A DNA stretch of 64,000 nt from contig NZ_CP108549.1 in assembly GCF_036010325.1 (NCBI RefSeq), positions 8,804,001-8,868,000 on the forward strand, given 5' to 3'. The notes beneath the pieces were generated by a model. The model saw only the letters and a program-made list of their open reading frames with translations. It did not search any database and had not been told where the DNA came from. Position numbers and translations under genes: made by a program. Below are positions 1 to 9,848 of this stretch, piece by piece. Positions within the stretch are counted from its first letter, which is position 1, and every line of letters starts with the position of its first letter. This DNA comes from Streptomyces sp. NBC_01210. Its GTDB lineage: Bacteria; Actinomycetota; Actinomycetes; Streptomycetales; Streptomycetaceae.

Positions 1-258
<258 letters not shown>

Positions 259-512
259 TTCGAGTCCGCTGGGTCCGCACGGCAAGCGCGCCGTCCGTGC
301 CGGGCTACGGTCGGGCCTGTCAGCGCAATGGCAGGGCGGCTTCGAGTTGAGGGTGGGGTGGCGCTACGCGGTCCCCGGGCCGTACTCGGGTGCGTGCAGG
401 GTTGCGGCGCTTCTTGCGAAGGATGCGAGGAAGGGGGAAACCAAGGGCGAATCGCTGCCAACTGCCCATGGTCGTCCGTATGCTGGCAGCCAATCTGAGG
501 GGGAGGGTGCCG

Positions 513-920
513 ATGAGCGCTCTGGTCACGATTGACATCGGAGACGGCACGGAGATTCGGGCCGAGGTCATAGAACTGACCAAGCCGGGCAGTGGCGGGG
601 ACGCGGGACTGCGCAGAGCGAGCGGCCAGGCGACGGCCGCGGTGGCGCTCAAGCTGGATGAGGTCCGCACACTGATCAAGGGCATGGGGAGATGGGCGGC
701 CGACACCATCGCCGGTGGTGGACCTGGACAGCCCGACAGCTTCGAGTTGGAGTTCGGCCTCAAGTTGGCCATCAAGTCAGGACACTTGGTGGGTGTGATC
801 GCGGAGGCGGCGAGTGAGGCCTCCCTGAGCGTGCGGATGACCTGGGACACGGCCTCCAGGCGGGAGCAATCCCACGCAGCACAGCCTCACAACACGTCCG
901 TCCCGGTCGACGTTGCCTGA
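513..920 (+). CDS. Trypsin-co-occurring domain protein (CU044_2847/Trypco1 family)
   Basis: A 135-residue protein with no signal peptide or membrane segment. The N-terminus (ITIDIGDG-like beta strand with DGTEIRAEVIE) and the mid-region FELEFGLKLAIKSG match the small family found next to trypsin-like peptidases in actinobacterial conflict operons. I chose ATG 513 because GGGGGAGGG lies just upstream; an in-frame start at 390 would add 41 low-complexity residues. The protease gene starts nine bases after the stop, so the two are probably cotranscribed. The family's biochemical role is unknown; by its co-occurrence it is probably a regulator or partner of the adjacent protease. Confidence 0.75.
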   Translation: MSALVTIDIGDGTEIRAEVIELTKPGSGGDAGLRRASGQATAAVALKLDEVRTLIKGMGRWAADTIAGGGPGQPDSFELEFGLKLAIKSGHLVGVIAEAASEASLSVRMTWDTASRREQSHAAQPHNTSVPVDVA

Positions 921-929
921 CGACTGGTC

Positions 930-1862
930 ATGAAGAATGCCGAAGTGCCCCATGTGAGCCGTGCACGGGACGCCGCTGTCTGGCTGAGTGATGCGACGGG
1001 CTTCCTGGGGAGCGGATTTCTGGTGACGTCCCGGTATGTGGTCACCGTGGCACACGTGGTGGCTGAACCCCGGGAGTATCAGGAGAGCGTGACGGTGCAC
1101 CACCAGGAGGAGCGGCTCCTGGTGCGGCAAGGCGACATCGAGGTGTCCTCTGAGCACGGCGGTATCGGCCCCTCCTACGCCTTCCCCGACCTGGCTCTGC
1201 TCATGGTGGAGCACCGCGACGGACGACCGCATGCCGAACTGGCAACGGACGATCCGCATCCGGCGGACCAGGTGGAAGTCCGCGGATTCTCCACCTATGC
1301 ACCGGACGAGGGTGTCCACCCCGACTCGCTGCTGCTGGAGGTGACCGGGCCCATCGGTCCGTACATCAGAGTCCGCGGCGATGAAGTGAAAGACGGAATG
1401 AGCGGCAGCATGGTGATGCGCGCCGGTACCGGGGAAGTGTGCGGGGTACTCAAGGGGAGCCGCGACTACGACAGTCCGCGTGGCGGATGGGTCACCCCCG
1501 TGTCCGCGTTACACGCTTGGCTGGCAGACCTGCTGCCAAAACCGCGGACAGTTCTCGTCGAACGCGGCGCACTGCCCGACGCGATGCAGATCGTGGCGGC
1601 ACTGCAGGGATTTCCCGATACGGAGGACCCGGACTTCCGCCGCCAGATCCTGCGGCTCATGGGCGAGGAGCTGGGCCTGACGACAGCCTTTCAGGTGGCG
1701 TACCGATCGCATCCCCGTGATCACTTGCTGGAAATCGTGCAACGGTGCCGCGGCTATCAGAACCCACAATTGGCCTACCGGGCACTGGGAATGGCAATCG
1801 AATCTCTGCGTCCTGGCGAGGGCGCTATCCATGGGTTACGTGCCGTGCTTGGTGGACCGTGA
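930..1862 (+). CDS. Trypsin-like serine protease with C-terminal effector-associated domain
   Basis: 310 residues. Residues 1-200 are a trypsin/Deg-like peptidase with all three catalytic residues visible: His42 (VVTVAHVV), Asp87 (FPDLALL) and Ser158 (DGMSGS). Residues about 215-305 form a helical domain with the GFPDTEDPDFR signature of EAD2-type effector-associated domains, and the next gene's product carries a homologous copy. There is no signal peptide, so the protease should act in the cytoplasm, probably as the effector cut loose when the MoxR/vWA partners sense a trigger. TTA codons at 1509-1511 and 1836-1838 suggest dependence on bldA tRNA. The stop TGA overlaps the next start (TGATG), showing translational coupling. 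Confidence 0.85.
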   Translation: MKNAEVPHVSRARDAAVWLSDATGFLGSGFLVTSRYVVTVAHVVAEPREYQESVTVHHQEERLLVRQGDIEVSSEHGGIGPSYAFPDLALLMVEHRDGRPHAELATDDPHPADQVEVRGFSTYAPDEGVHPDSLLLEVTGPIGPYIRVRGDEVKDGMSGSMVMRAGTGEVCGVLKGSRDYDSPRGGWVTPVSALHAWLADLLPKPRTVLVERGALPDAMQIVAALQGFPDTEDPDFRRQILRLMGEELGLTTAFQVAYRSHPRDHLLEIVQRCRGYQNPQLAYRALGMAIESLRPGEGAIHGLRAVLGGP

Positions 1863-3607
1863 TGAGGGGAGGGTGGCTGGAGCGGTTGCGTCACGTCCTG
1901 GGGGCGAGCCGAGATCCGGGCGGCGGTGACCTGGGCATGCACAGCATCAGCAGTGAACTCCCTGCGCCACCGCCCCCGCCCCGGACGCCAAGCGTCCAGG
2001 CTGAGCCGCCCCCTCCCCAGTACGGCAGTGCATGGCCACGGGGTGGAGCCGTGCGGCTCGCCGAGGCCCTGCTCGGATTCCCGGATTCCGCAGACGCCGA
2101 ATTCCGGCACACCGTCCTCAAAGAAATGGGAGCCCAACTCAATCAGGACAGGAGGCCTCTCGATATCCGGCAGTCCGCCGTGGCACCCGACCATATTCTG
2201 CAGCTGGCCCGTTTCTGCGAGGATCATCACGATCCAGAGGCGGCCCTGCGGGCGCTGTGGACCACCATGGAGTTTCTGCGCCGTGACGAAGCCGCCCTGC
2301 TCGACCTGAAGAGATGCATCGACTGGCTGACTCGCAGAGGCAGGCTCCCGGAGCGGCAGCTGGCGAGACTTGAGGAACTCTGCGACCGTATCGCCCCGTC
2401 TGTGCCGCGTGCCGTGATGGAGCAGGCGGTACAGACGGCGTGCGGACCCGGCCGGCGCGCGCCCCTGCGCGGCAGGGAATCTCTGCCGGAGGCCGTGCGA
2501 CGGCTCGACCAGGCGCGTGGCAACGACAGAGTGCCGCTGGTACTGCTGTTCCTCGCAGAACTGGCCGCCCGTCTACCCGACCGCGTGAGCGACGAGTTGC
2601 GCGAGGAGATCGGCAACGCGGCCGGTCTGCTAGGGCTTCAGGACGAGGAGAAGCTCGCCCTGTCCGCCCGGACCAGGCAACCGGCACCGAGCAGCCGGAT
2701 GGTCCTCCAGCTGAGGGTGGAGGAGGTGTCTGCGCCTGCCGGTTCGGAGCAGTACGTCATCGAGGCGCACCTCTACGACCGCGACGACGCGGGGTTGCGT
2801 CTGCTCACCAAGCGGGAGTGCAAGGGTCGTCTCGGCAGGAGAGAGCTGGCTGCGGGCGGTGCGAACCTGCTCGTTACCTGGAACGATCTCGTTGCCACGG
2901 GCGATCACGCCGACGATTTCCGGATTGAGTTTCTGCTGCCCTGGTCGCTGCTCGGACACCCTGCGGACATGTGGGGAGTCGACGCGGACGGCTACCGGGT
3001 CGGGTTCCAGTGCCCGGTGGTGGTGCGGTCCCTGGACCGGCTGCGAGAGCCGTCGTGGCGCCGGCCGTGGCGAGACCGCTGGAAGCTGCTGCACAACGGG
3101 ACGGCTGCGGCACAGGTGTTGACCCGATGCGGGTGGCTGGCGATCGATGACCCCGAACCGGGCGCCCCGGAGCCGCTGGCTGGCCTGAAGGGCGGGGGAC
3201 CCGTGTTGCGCCTGCGCGGCAAGGACGGAGACGTACGACGCTGGCTCGACACTCACGCGGACATCGCCTGCCTGGGTCTCGCTTTCGCCTACGAGCCGAC
3301 CGACGAGCGGGCCGTGCACGGAGTCAAGGACGCCGTACGTGAGGGTGTCCCCGCAATCATCTGGCGCCGCGACGGAGGAGACCCCGGGCCGTTGATCTCG
3401 CGACTCGGTGAACTCGCCACCGAAGACCTCCCGTCGCTGCCTGAGCTGCTGCGCAGATGGCGGCGTTCGGCGCAGGAGGACGACATCGCGGATATGCACA
3501 ACCACCTGACCCTCTTGTGGGACGACCCGGACTGCATCGACGTGAGCCAGGCACGCTCCTTCGCTGCTCCGGTCTGGACTGCGAACGAGCAGGAACAGGA
3601 GCAGTGA
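1862..3607 (+). CDS. VMAP (vWA-MoxR-associated protein) with N-terminal EAD
   Basis: 581 residues from ATG 1862, which overlaps the protease stop; longer in-frame extensions upstream lie inside the protease gene. After a Pro-rich linker (about residues 35-55) comes an EAD2-like domain (GFPDSADAEFRHTVL) clearly related to the one in the preceding protease, then a helical middle region. From about residue 280 to the end lies the beta-rich VMAP-C-type domain, with a DFRIEFLLPWSLL stretch and a Trp/Arg-rich segment. VMAP proteins are the adaptor in vWA-MoxR ternary conflict systems. The matching EADs imply that this protein recruits the protease by like-with-like domain contact. It ends in an ATGA overlap with the MoxR gene. 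Confidence 0.8.
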   Translation: MRGGWLERLRHVLGASRDPGGGDLGMHSISSELPAPPPPPRTPSVQAEPPPPQYGSAWPRGGAVRLAEALLGFPDSADAEFRHTVLKEMGAQLNQDRRPLDIRQSAVAPDHILQLARFCEDHHDPEAALRALWTTMEFLRRDEAALLDLKRCIDWLTRRGRLPERQLARLEELCDRIAPSVPRAVMEQAVQTACGPGRRAPLRGRESLPEAVRRLDQARGNDRVPLVLLFLAELAARLPDRVSDELREEIGNAAGLLGLQDEEKLALSARTRQPAPSSRMVLQLRVEEVSAPAGSEQYVIEAHLYDRDDAGLRLLTKRECKGRLGRRELAAGGANLLVTWNDLVATGDHADDFRIEFLLPWSLLGHPADMWGVDADGYRVGFQCPVVVRSLDRLREPSWRRPWRDRWKLLHNGTAAAQVLTRCGWLAIDDPEPGAPEPLAGLKGGGPVLRLRGKDGDVRRWLDTHADIACLGLAFAYEPTDERAVHGVKDAVREGVPAIIWRRDGGDPGPLISRLGELATEDLPSLPELLRRWRRSAQEDDIADMHNHLTLLWDDPDCIDVSQARSFAAPVWTANEQEQEQ

Positions 3608-4695
3608 TGGAAGAAATCGAAAAGTCGGCGACCGTCGCGCCGCACTGGTGGATTTACCGTTGTTCGCAGGAACCGCACGACGGCATCGAGCGGCTGCCCG
3701 CACCGCCGCCCTGGCGAGCCTTCTCGGAGCACGCTCCCGACGACACCTCCCGAGGGCTGACACCGTCGTCGGTCGAGGTGGGCCGGGTCGGCGGGCGCCG
3801 CCTCGGACGCAACCTGCAGGGCATGACGTACCAGGCGGATCTGGAGGAGGTCAACCTGGTCAACATGGCGCTCCACCTGCGCCGTCCGCTGCTCGTCACC
3901 GGTCGGCCCGGGGTCGGCAAGTCGACTCTGGCGTACAGCATTGCTCATGAGCTGAAACTGGGTCCTGTGCTGCGCTGGTCCATCACCAGCCGCTCGACTC
4001 TCCTCGACGGGCTGTACCACTACGACGCGATCGGGCGGCTCCAGGACGTGGGTCTTCACCGCGACAAGGTGCTTTCGGGACAGGGCGGAACCGGAGAATC
4101 GGTGGAGCCGCCGGACATCGGGCCCTACCTGCGGCTCGGCCCACTCGGTACGGCGCTGCTCCCCTGGCAAAGGCCCCGCGTGCTGCTCGTCGACGAGATC
4201 GACAAGAGCGATCTCGACCTACCCAACGACTTGCTGAATGTCTTTGAGGAGGGCGAGTTCCTCATCCCGGAGCTGGCGCGGCTGGCCCGGGACAGCGCGA
4301 CGGTGATGACGACGGACCCAGGCCGCTGGGTAGAGCTGCGCCACGGCCAGGTGAGCTGCACAGAGTTCCCCGTGGTCGTGCTCACCAGCAATGGTGAACG
4401 GGACTTCCCGCCGGCGTTCCTGCGGCGCTGCGTACGTCTGGAGATTGCCCCGCCCGACGAGGACAAACTCGCCCACATTGTGGCTGCCCACCTGCCGACC
4501 AGCGACGAGGGGGAACTCGTCAAGCGGCGCCGCCTGATCGCCACGTTTCTGCGCAAACAGCACGACGAGTCCGCGGACTTGGCGAACGATCAGCTACTGA
4601 ACGCCCTACAGATGGCCTCGTCATCGCTGTGGGAGGAAGAAGGCGGTCCGGAACTCATTGAGCGCCGCCTGCTGCGGCCGCTCAACGAGGATTGA
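3607..4695 (+). CDS. MoxR-type AAA+ ATPase
   Basis: 362 residues. Walker A is GRPGVGKST near residue 99 and Walker B is LLVDEIDKSD near residue 192. Sensor-1-like VVLTSNGERDFP and an arginine-containing FLRRCVR segment follow, typical of the MoxR/McrB-like AAA+ class. About 75 extra N-terminal residues precede the ATPase core. The ATG start overlaps the VMAP stop (ATGA). Such ATPases act with vWA proteins as chaperone-like remodellers; here the partner is the vWA-like domain of the next gene product. A TTG-to-ATG start region for the next gene immediately follows the stop, so the whole operon is very compact. Confidence 0.9.
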   Translation: MEEIEKSATVAPHWWIYRCSQEPHDGIERLPAPPPWRAFSEHAPDDTSRGLTPSSVEVGRVGGRRLGRNLQGMTYQADLEEVNLVNMALHLRRPLLVTGRPGVGKSTLAYSIAHELKLGPVLRWSITSRSTLLDGLYHYDAIGRLQDVGLHRDKVLSGQGGTGESVEPPDIGPYLRLGPLGTALLPWQRPRVLLVDEIDKSDLDLPNDLLNVFEEGEFLIPELARLARDSATVMTTDPGRWVELRHGQVSCTEFPVVVLTSNGERDFPPAFLRRCVRLEIAPPDEDKLAHIVAAHLPTSDEGELVKRRRLIATFLRKQHDESADLANDQLLNALQMASSSLWEEEGGPELIERRLLRPLNED

Positions 4696-4700
4696 CCCCC

Positions 4701-7700
4701 ATGCCCGGCGAGCTCCCCAAAGAAATCCTGCAGTTGCTTGCGTCAGGACCGGCGATCGGTTCCCCGACGGCCGAAGATGTGGCCGATGTGTTGTGGCTGG
4801 CCCAGCACACGATCGGCCGGACGCAGAGCCCGCCCGAAGCGGACACGGCGGCCGGCCAGTTCGACGACGGGGTGCCGGGCAGGGGAACCGAAGAGGATTC
4901 CGCACCAGCCATCGATGTGCAGACAAGGGCCGCTGACAGTGGCCCGTCCGGTCGGGAGGAAGCGGAAGGGGAACAGAGGCGGAGCGGCGACGGGCTGAGG
5001 AGCGGCGGCGCGGCCGGGAAGGGGCCCCTGGTTGAGCTGTATCCGGCCGGGGCGCCCTCCTGGCTCGGCCCCTCGGGCTCCGCCACCGACGGGGACTTCA
5101 CCGGGACACGGGCGTCGGCCGTGCGCGTCCCCGGCGCATTCGCCCTCGCAGACGGACTCGCCCTGTCGCGTGCCCTGCGCCCTCTGAAACGCGAAGTCCG
5201 GGCACCCGGCCCCCTCGTGCTGGACGAGGCGGCCTCTGCCACGGCGTCCGCCGAGGCGTGCTTCCCCTTCCCCGTTCAGCTACCGGCCACCGAACCGTGG
5301 CTGTCGGTCGACCTGGTGGTGGATGCAGGACCCTCCATGGTGATGTGGCACAGCTTCAGCGCGGAACTGCGCACTCTGCTTGAGCGGCACGGGGCGTTCA
5401 GGGATGTACGTTGCTGGTCGATGCTCGCATCGGACACCGGGATCGACCTCGAGCCGTTCCGGCGACGCGGATGGCGCCCGGGCCGGCGTCGGGGACTGCG
5501 GCGGAGCCCGGAACAGCTCACGGATCCCACCGGACGGCGCGCTGTGCTGGTCCTGACCGACGGCGTGGGTTCCGCCTGGCAGCGTGGCGGGATCGGCCTG
5601 GCACTCGGCCAGTGGGCCAGGACATCCCCGGTGGCCATCCTGCAGGTGCTGCCCCGGCGTCTTTGGCACCGCACGTCACTTCGGCCGGTGCCGGTACGGG
5701 CCACCGCCCAGTCCCGTACCGGACGGTCCCTACCGCTCATCCACGCCACGGATTCGATTGCCCCTCCCCTGACGAAAGGACCACTCGACGGGTGGATTCC
5801 CGTACTGGAAGTCGACGCAGGGTGGCTGAAGCCGTGGGCCGATGTCGTTGGGGGCAAGTCAACAGGAGGGACGCCCATGCTGGCGGTGCCCGCCGCCGGG
5901 CTGGCGACCGGTCCCAGCGACCAGGAGCCGCAGTCGGAGCGGCTCGCGCCGACCGGCCCATGGGCCGATCTCGACCTGTTCCGGGCGGAGGCGTCCCCGG
6001 CGGCCTTCGAGCTCGCCGGGTACCTGGCTGCGGCGCCACTGACGCTGCCCGTGATGCGCCTGGTGCAGCGGGCGATGCTGCCCGCATCAGGGCCGATGCA
6101 TCTGGCCGAAGTCTTTCTGTCCGGCCTGCTCGTGGCCGTGGACGGCCCGCACACCGAAAGCCAGGACCCGGAGACCGTGCTGTACGACTTCGCGCCAGGG
6201 GTACGGGACCAACTCCTCGACACGCTGACCCGGCGCGAGTCGATGCAGGTGCTCGATGTGCTGAGCGGGATCTCCGGTGCCGTCGCCGAGCGGTTCGGGG
6301 GCACGCTCGACTTCCGTGCGCTGGTGCCGTCCGGGGCAGCAGACAGCCGGTTCTCGATTCCGGAGAGCGGCGTGCCGTTCGCGACGGTCGCGCTGTCGGT
6401 GCTGCAAGGACTGGGCGGCCCCAACCGGCAGTTGGCGGCCCTGATGTCGACAGCCGTGGCGCCACGAAAGGGCGCGGCGGGCCCTCCCTCTGCTCCCTCC
6501 GCCGGGGAGGACGCCCAACCCGTTGCGGACGGCCCGAAGCTTGCCGACGGCCCCCGCTCTCCGTATCCGGGACGAGCCGAACCGCTCCCGAGTCTGAGCG
6601 TCCCCTCGATCTCCAAGATCTACGACCCGATGCTCTTCGTTGGACTGGGAGGAACGGGCGCGCTGATAGGCGCCGAACTGGAGCGTGGCCTGCGCCGCAG
6701 TCTCTGCGGCCCCGACGGCACCGCGTTGGCCGGCGGAGGCAGGCGTGCCCCGTTCCAATTGCCTGACTGCCTTCAGTTCGTGTACGCGGATTTCAGTGAG
6801 CGCGAGCTTGATCAGCTGCCGCAGTTCAACGCCGAGGGTGCCGAGGCGGCGGCTTATGCCCATACCTCGCGTGTCATTCACGACCTGCCACCCAACTACG
6901 ACACCTCGACCGAAGTGACACGGTTGCTGCGCGTGGCGCTGCATGAAGAGACACGAGAGTGGCTGCCGCCCGCCAAGCAGGAGCCGAAGGTCACGCCGCT
7001 GCACATGGGTGCCGGGCAGTTGCCGACCATCGGCAGGGCGGCGCTCTTTGCGACACTGCGCAACGGCCTGGAGCCGGTCCTTGGCCAGTTGCGGGCGGCC
7101 ATCGCTGCGGTCAGCAATTCCGTCGGTGACCTGCGCGACCTGGGCGGACGCCAGATCCGCGGCTGCGATGTGTTCGTGGCGTTCTCGGTGGCCGGAGGCA
7201 CCGGAGCCGGGATCTACTACGACTTCATCCACCTCATCGGGCACGAGTTCCGCAAGTTCAACATGCCGGGGGTGAAGATCTATCCACTGGTCGTCATGCC
7301 GTCGGCGTTCCCGCCCGAGGCGGGCGGCGGCCGCGAGGCCGAACTCAACGCCGGGCGTGCACTGGTGGACCTCTCCCGCCTGGTGGATGACCAGAACGCC
7401 CCTTCGCCAGACTTCGGTGATGTCGAACAGCCCGGGGCGCTCTCCGTTCGCTATCCGCAGGAGGGCGTGGTGCGTCTGCGTCCTTCGACCGTCCAGACCG
7501 CCATCTTGTTGGGCAGGCCTGCCGGCATCCGGCCCGAGGATCTGCGCCGATCGGCTACTGCAATGGTGATGTCCTTGATCGGCACCCACCCGAGCGAGGA
7601 GAACACTTCGGGGCGCGCGGAGGGTGACTACCCGTCGTCCGCCGCCGGCTTCGTCAGCCAGAGCGTGCAGCGCTCCGCTCCGTCGCGCTCCGGTATCGGC

Positions 7701-9848
7701 CGCCGGGGCATGTCCACCGCTCTGGCGGCATCTCTGACCGTGCCGGCGGACAACCTTGCGGAGATCATGGCGGGACGGCTGCTCGCCAATGCGGTACGGG
7801 ACATGGCCGAGCAGGCCCGTCGCGCGGACGAGGGCGGCACCGCCAGGGTCAGGGAGATGTTCATGCACTCGGGGCTGGGGCCGCTGTGGACGCGTGAGGT
7901 CCCCGAAGTGCTGTTTCCCGACCCGCTGCCCAAGGGAAGCAAAGCCATCGGCCAGGCGCTGCGGGATCGGATCGGCGATATGGAGGACGGTCTCCACAGG
8001 CTCAGCCGGGAGCTCGACCGGGCAATCCCTCGCTTGGTGGAGGACTTCAGACCGCGCGTGGGCGCGCGAAATCTGATCGGCCTGCTGGGGCCTTTCAGGA
8101 TGCAACACGTCATGGCCGGGCTGGTGGGGCACCCGCAGCGGCCCGCCGAGCGAGGTTTCGTCGGCATGCTCGACAATCGTAAGAACGAGCCGGAGCGGCC
8201 GAAGGGTGTCGAGCATTCCACCCCCCAGGTCCCCAGGATCAAGGGCGGACTGGTGCCGGCTCGCTGGGGGGATCCGGATGTACAGCAGGTCATCGAGGAG
8301 CAGGACGCCTGGTACAGATGGCGGGCCAGCATGCTGTGGCACCGCGGCTGGAAGGATCACGAGGCGCGATGGAGGGTCCCGCTGGTGCACGCGATGAAGG
8401 AAGTCTCCGAACTGGACAGGGCGCTTCGCGCGTACGAGGAGGACGAGCATAAGTCCTTCACCGAATGCTGCAGGGAGCTCTATCGGGACGACCGGGCCGG
8501 CCTCTCCTGCCTGCTGCCCCCGCAGAACAACCTCGAGGCCCTCTACTACGCCGTGTTCGACCGGCTGTGCCAACTCGAGGGGCTCGCGCAGGACGAGGAC
8601 CCCGCCGCGCTCCTCGACAAGATGATCCACCCCGATGAGTGGCAGCGCGCGCTGGATGCCGTACGCCACTCTCCGCGCGCCGCGGTCAAGGAGATCAAGC
8701 AGGTGGTCGAGCGGCGCGTGAAGGGGCTTTTCGGCGAGGCGAGCATGCTCAACGACCATCCGCTGCTGCCCTCTCTGGGCATGCTGCTGCAGGCGGCCGC
8801 AGGCGACGAGGACGCCACCGATTCGGTCGACAGCCACTGGCTCGACCAGTTCCGTTCACAGCTCGCGGGCCTGCTGCCGGTCGGGTTCACGCCCGCCGGC
8901 AACGGTCCGCTGAAGGTACTTGTCATCCACCCGCACACCGAGGGCAACAGCAACGCCGTTCAGTTCCTCAGGCAGGAACTGAACCTCCCACGCGAGCCGG
9001 GTGCGGTCATGGAATTCCGCGCCGCTGCCACCGATTCCATCACCGTCGTGCTGTTCCGCAGCGGGATGAGCCTCACCGATGTCCCCGAGGTACGGCACAT
9101 ACTGCGCATGTGGTCGCAGTCCCACGACGCGGCGGGCACCGACGACTTCCTGCACTGGCGCCAGCGACTGGGCTACCGCGACGACTGGCTGGCCAGTACA
9201 GAGGGCGACAGACAGCGGATCCTGCACAGCATCCTGTGCGCGATGTGGAACGGCAGGGTGGCGGTGGAGGGACCCGCCGCCTCCCCCCACTCCATCCGGA
9301 TCAGGCTTCAGGACGGCGACTCCGCCGCCATGACGCTGCGCCTCGAAGCCTTCGACGAGAGCGTCTCCAGCTGGCCGGGTCTGCTCCGTGCGTACGAGCA
9401 GTGGGTCCTGCTCGACGAGGGCGAGATCATCCAGGACTTCTGCGACCAGCTGATGGCGGCCCAGCCCACGGGTCTCGCGACCACTCCCGAGCCACCAGCG
9501 CCCCTCTTCCGCATCCTCGTCCACGAGGTGGCACCGCAACAGATCGCCCTGCTCGAAGAGATCTCCGTGCAGGACAGCGCGGGGGACAAAGAGTGGATCG
9601 TCCCACTGCTCGGCTTCTGGGAGCGCACGCTCAACGGCGCACTCGACCTCCGCTTCCCGAGCGCACAACGCCGGACCCGCCCCACACTGCGCGCCCTCGA
9701 CCAGCGGTACGCGCCGGACGGCGGAACGGGGCCCGCTGCAGGGCGTAGAGCGGGCGGCCCGATCAACCGGGCCTCATGGCGCGAGCCGGAGCAGGAGGAT
9801 ACGCCCTGGTGGAGCGACGCCTCTGAGCGGCCGCTGCCACCCGAGTAG
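4701..9848 (+). CDS. SAV_2336-type vWA-like domain fused to tubulin-like GTPase domain
   Basis: 1715 residues. The N-terminal part is disordered and acidic. Residues about 195-380 form a vWA-like domain with a degenerate metal-binding motif (VDAGPSM) and LTDGVGSAW, as in SAV_2336 N-terminal-domain proteins. A Pro/Ala linker ends near residue 635. Then comes a tubulin-like domain: LFVGLGGTGALIG near residue 645 and SVAGGTGAGIYYDF near residue 829, which corresponds to the tubulin/FtsZ GGGTGTG phosphate loop. The C-terminal 700 residues are mostly helical with no motif I recognise. Start ATG 4701 is preferred over an in-frame TTG at 4692 that overlaps the MoxR stop. This is the large sensor or scaffold of the conflict operon, and may form nucleotide-dependent polymers. 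Confidence 0.8.
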   Translation: MPGELPKEILQLLASGPAIGSPTAEDVADVLWLAQHTIGRTQSPPEADTAAGQFDDGVPGRGTEEDSAPAIDVQTRAADSGPSGREEAEGEQRRSGDGLRSGGAAGKGPLVELYPAGAPSWLGPSGSATDGDFTGTRASAVRVPGAFALADGLALSRALRPLKREVRAPGPLVLDEAASATASAEACFPFPVQLPATEPWLSVDLVVDAGPSMVMWHSFSAELRTLLERHGAFRDVRCWSMLASDTGIDLEPFRRRGWRPGRRRGLRRSPEQLTDPTGRRAVLVLTDGVGSAWQRGGIGLALGQWARTSPVAILQVLPRRLWHRTSLRPVPVRATAQSRTGRSLPLIHATDSIAPPLTKGPLDGWIPVLEVDAGWLKPWADVVGGKSTGGTPMLAVPAAGLATGPSDQEPQSERLAPTGPWADLDLFRAEASPAAFELAGYLAAAPLTLPVMRLVQRAMLPASGPMHLAEVFLSGLLVAVDGPHTESQDPETVLYDFAPGVRDQLLDTLTRRESMQVLDVLSGISGAVAERFGGTLDFRALVPSGAADSRFSIPESGVPFATVALSVLQGLGGPNRQLAALMSTAVAPRKGAAGPPSAPSAGEDAQPVADGPKLADGPRSPYPGRAEPLPSLSVPSISKIYDPMLFVGLGGTGALIGAELERGLRRSLCGPDGTALAGGGRRAPFQLPDCLQFVYADFSERELDQLPQFNAEGAEAAAYAHTSRVIHDLPPNYDTSTEVTRLLRVALHEETREWLPPAKQEPKVTPLHMGAGQLPTIGRAALFATLRNGLEPVLGQLRAAIAAVSNSVGDLRDLGGRQIRGCDVFVAFSVAGGTGAGIYYDFIHLIGHEFRKFNMPGVKIYPLVVMPSAFPPEAGGGREAELNAGRALVDLSRLVDDQNAPSPDFGDVEQPGALSVRYPQEGVVRLRPSTVQTAILLGRPAGIRPEDLRRSATAMVMSLIGTHPSEENTSGRAEGDYPSSAAGFVSQSVQRSAPSRSGIGRRGMSTALAASLTVPADNLAEIMAGRLLANAVRDMAEQARRADEGGTARVREMFMHSGLGPLWTREVPEVLFPDPLPKGSKAIGQALRDRIGDMEDGLHRLSRELDRAIPRLVEDFRPRVGARNLIGLLGPFRMQHVMAGLVGHPQRPAERGFVGMLDNRKNEPERPKGVEHSTPQVPRIKGGLVPARWGDPDVQQVIEEQDAWYRWRASMLWHRGWKDHEARWRVPLVHAMKEVSELDRALRAYEEDEHKSFTECCRELYRDDRAGLSCLLPPQNNLEALYYAVFDRLCQLEGLAQDEDPAALLDKMIHPDEWQRALDAVRHSPRAAVKEIKQVVERRVKGLFGEASMLNDHPLLPSLGMLLQAAAGDEDATDSVDSHWLDQFRSQLAGLLPVGFTPAGNGPLKVLVIHPHTEGNSNAVQFLRQELNLPREPGAVMEFRAAATDSITVVLFRSGMSLTDVPEVRHILRMWSQSHDAAGTDDFLHWRQRLGYRDDWLASTEGDRQRILHSILCAMWNGRVAVEGPAASPHSIRIRLQDGDSAAMTLRLEAFDESVSSWPGLLRAYEQWVLLDEGEIIQDFCDQLMAAQPTGLATTPEPPAPLFRILVHEVAPQQIALLEEISVQDSAGDKEWIVPLLGFWERTLNGALDLRFPSAQRRTRPTLRALDQRYAPDGGTGPAAGRRAGGPINRASWREPEQEDTPWWSDASERPLPPE

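Noticed and set aside
6087..8837. 916-residue open frame on the minus strand inside the tubulin-fusion gene
   Set aside because: Mirror frame of a high-GC coding region; no domain motif, and the plus-strand protein is clearly real.
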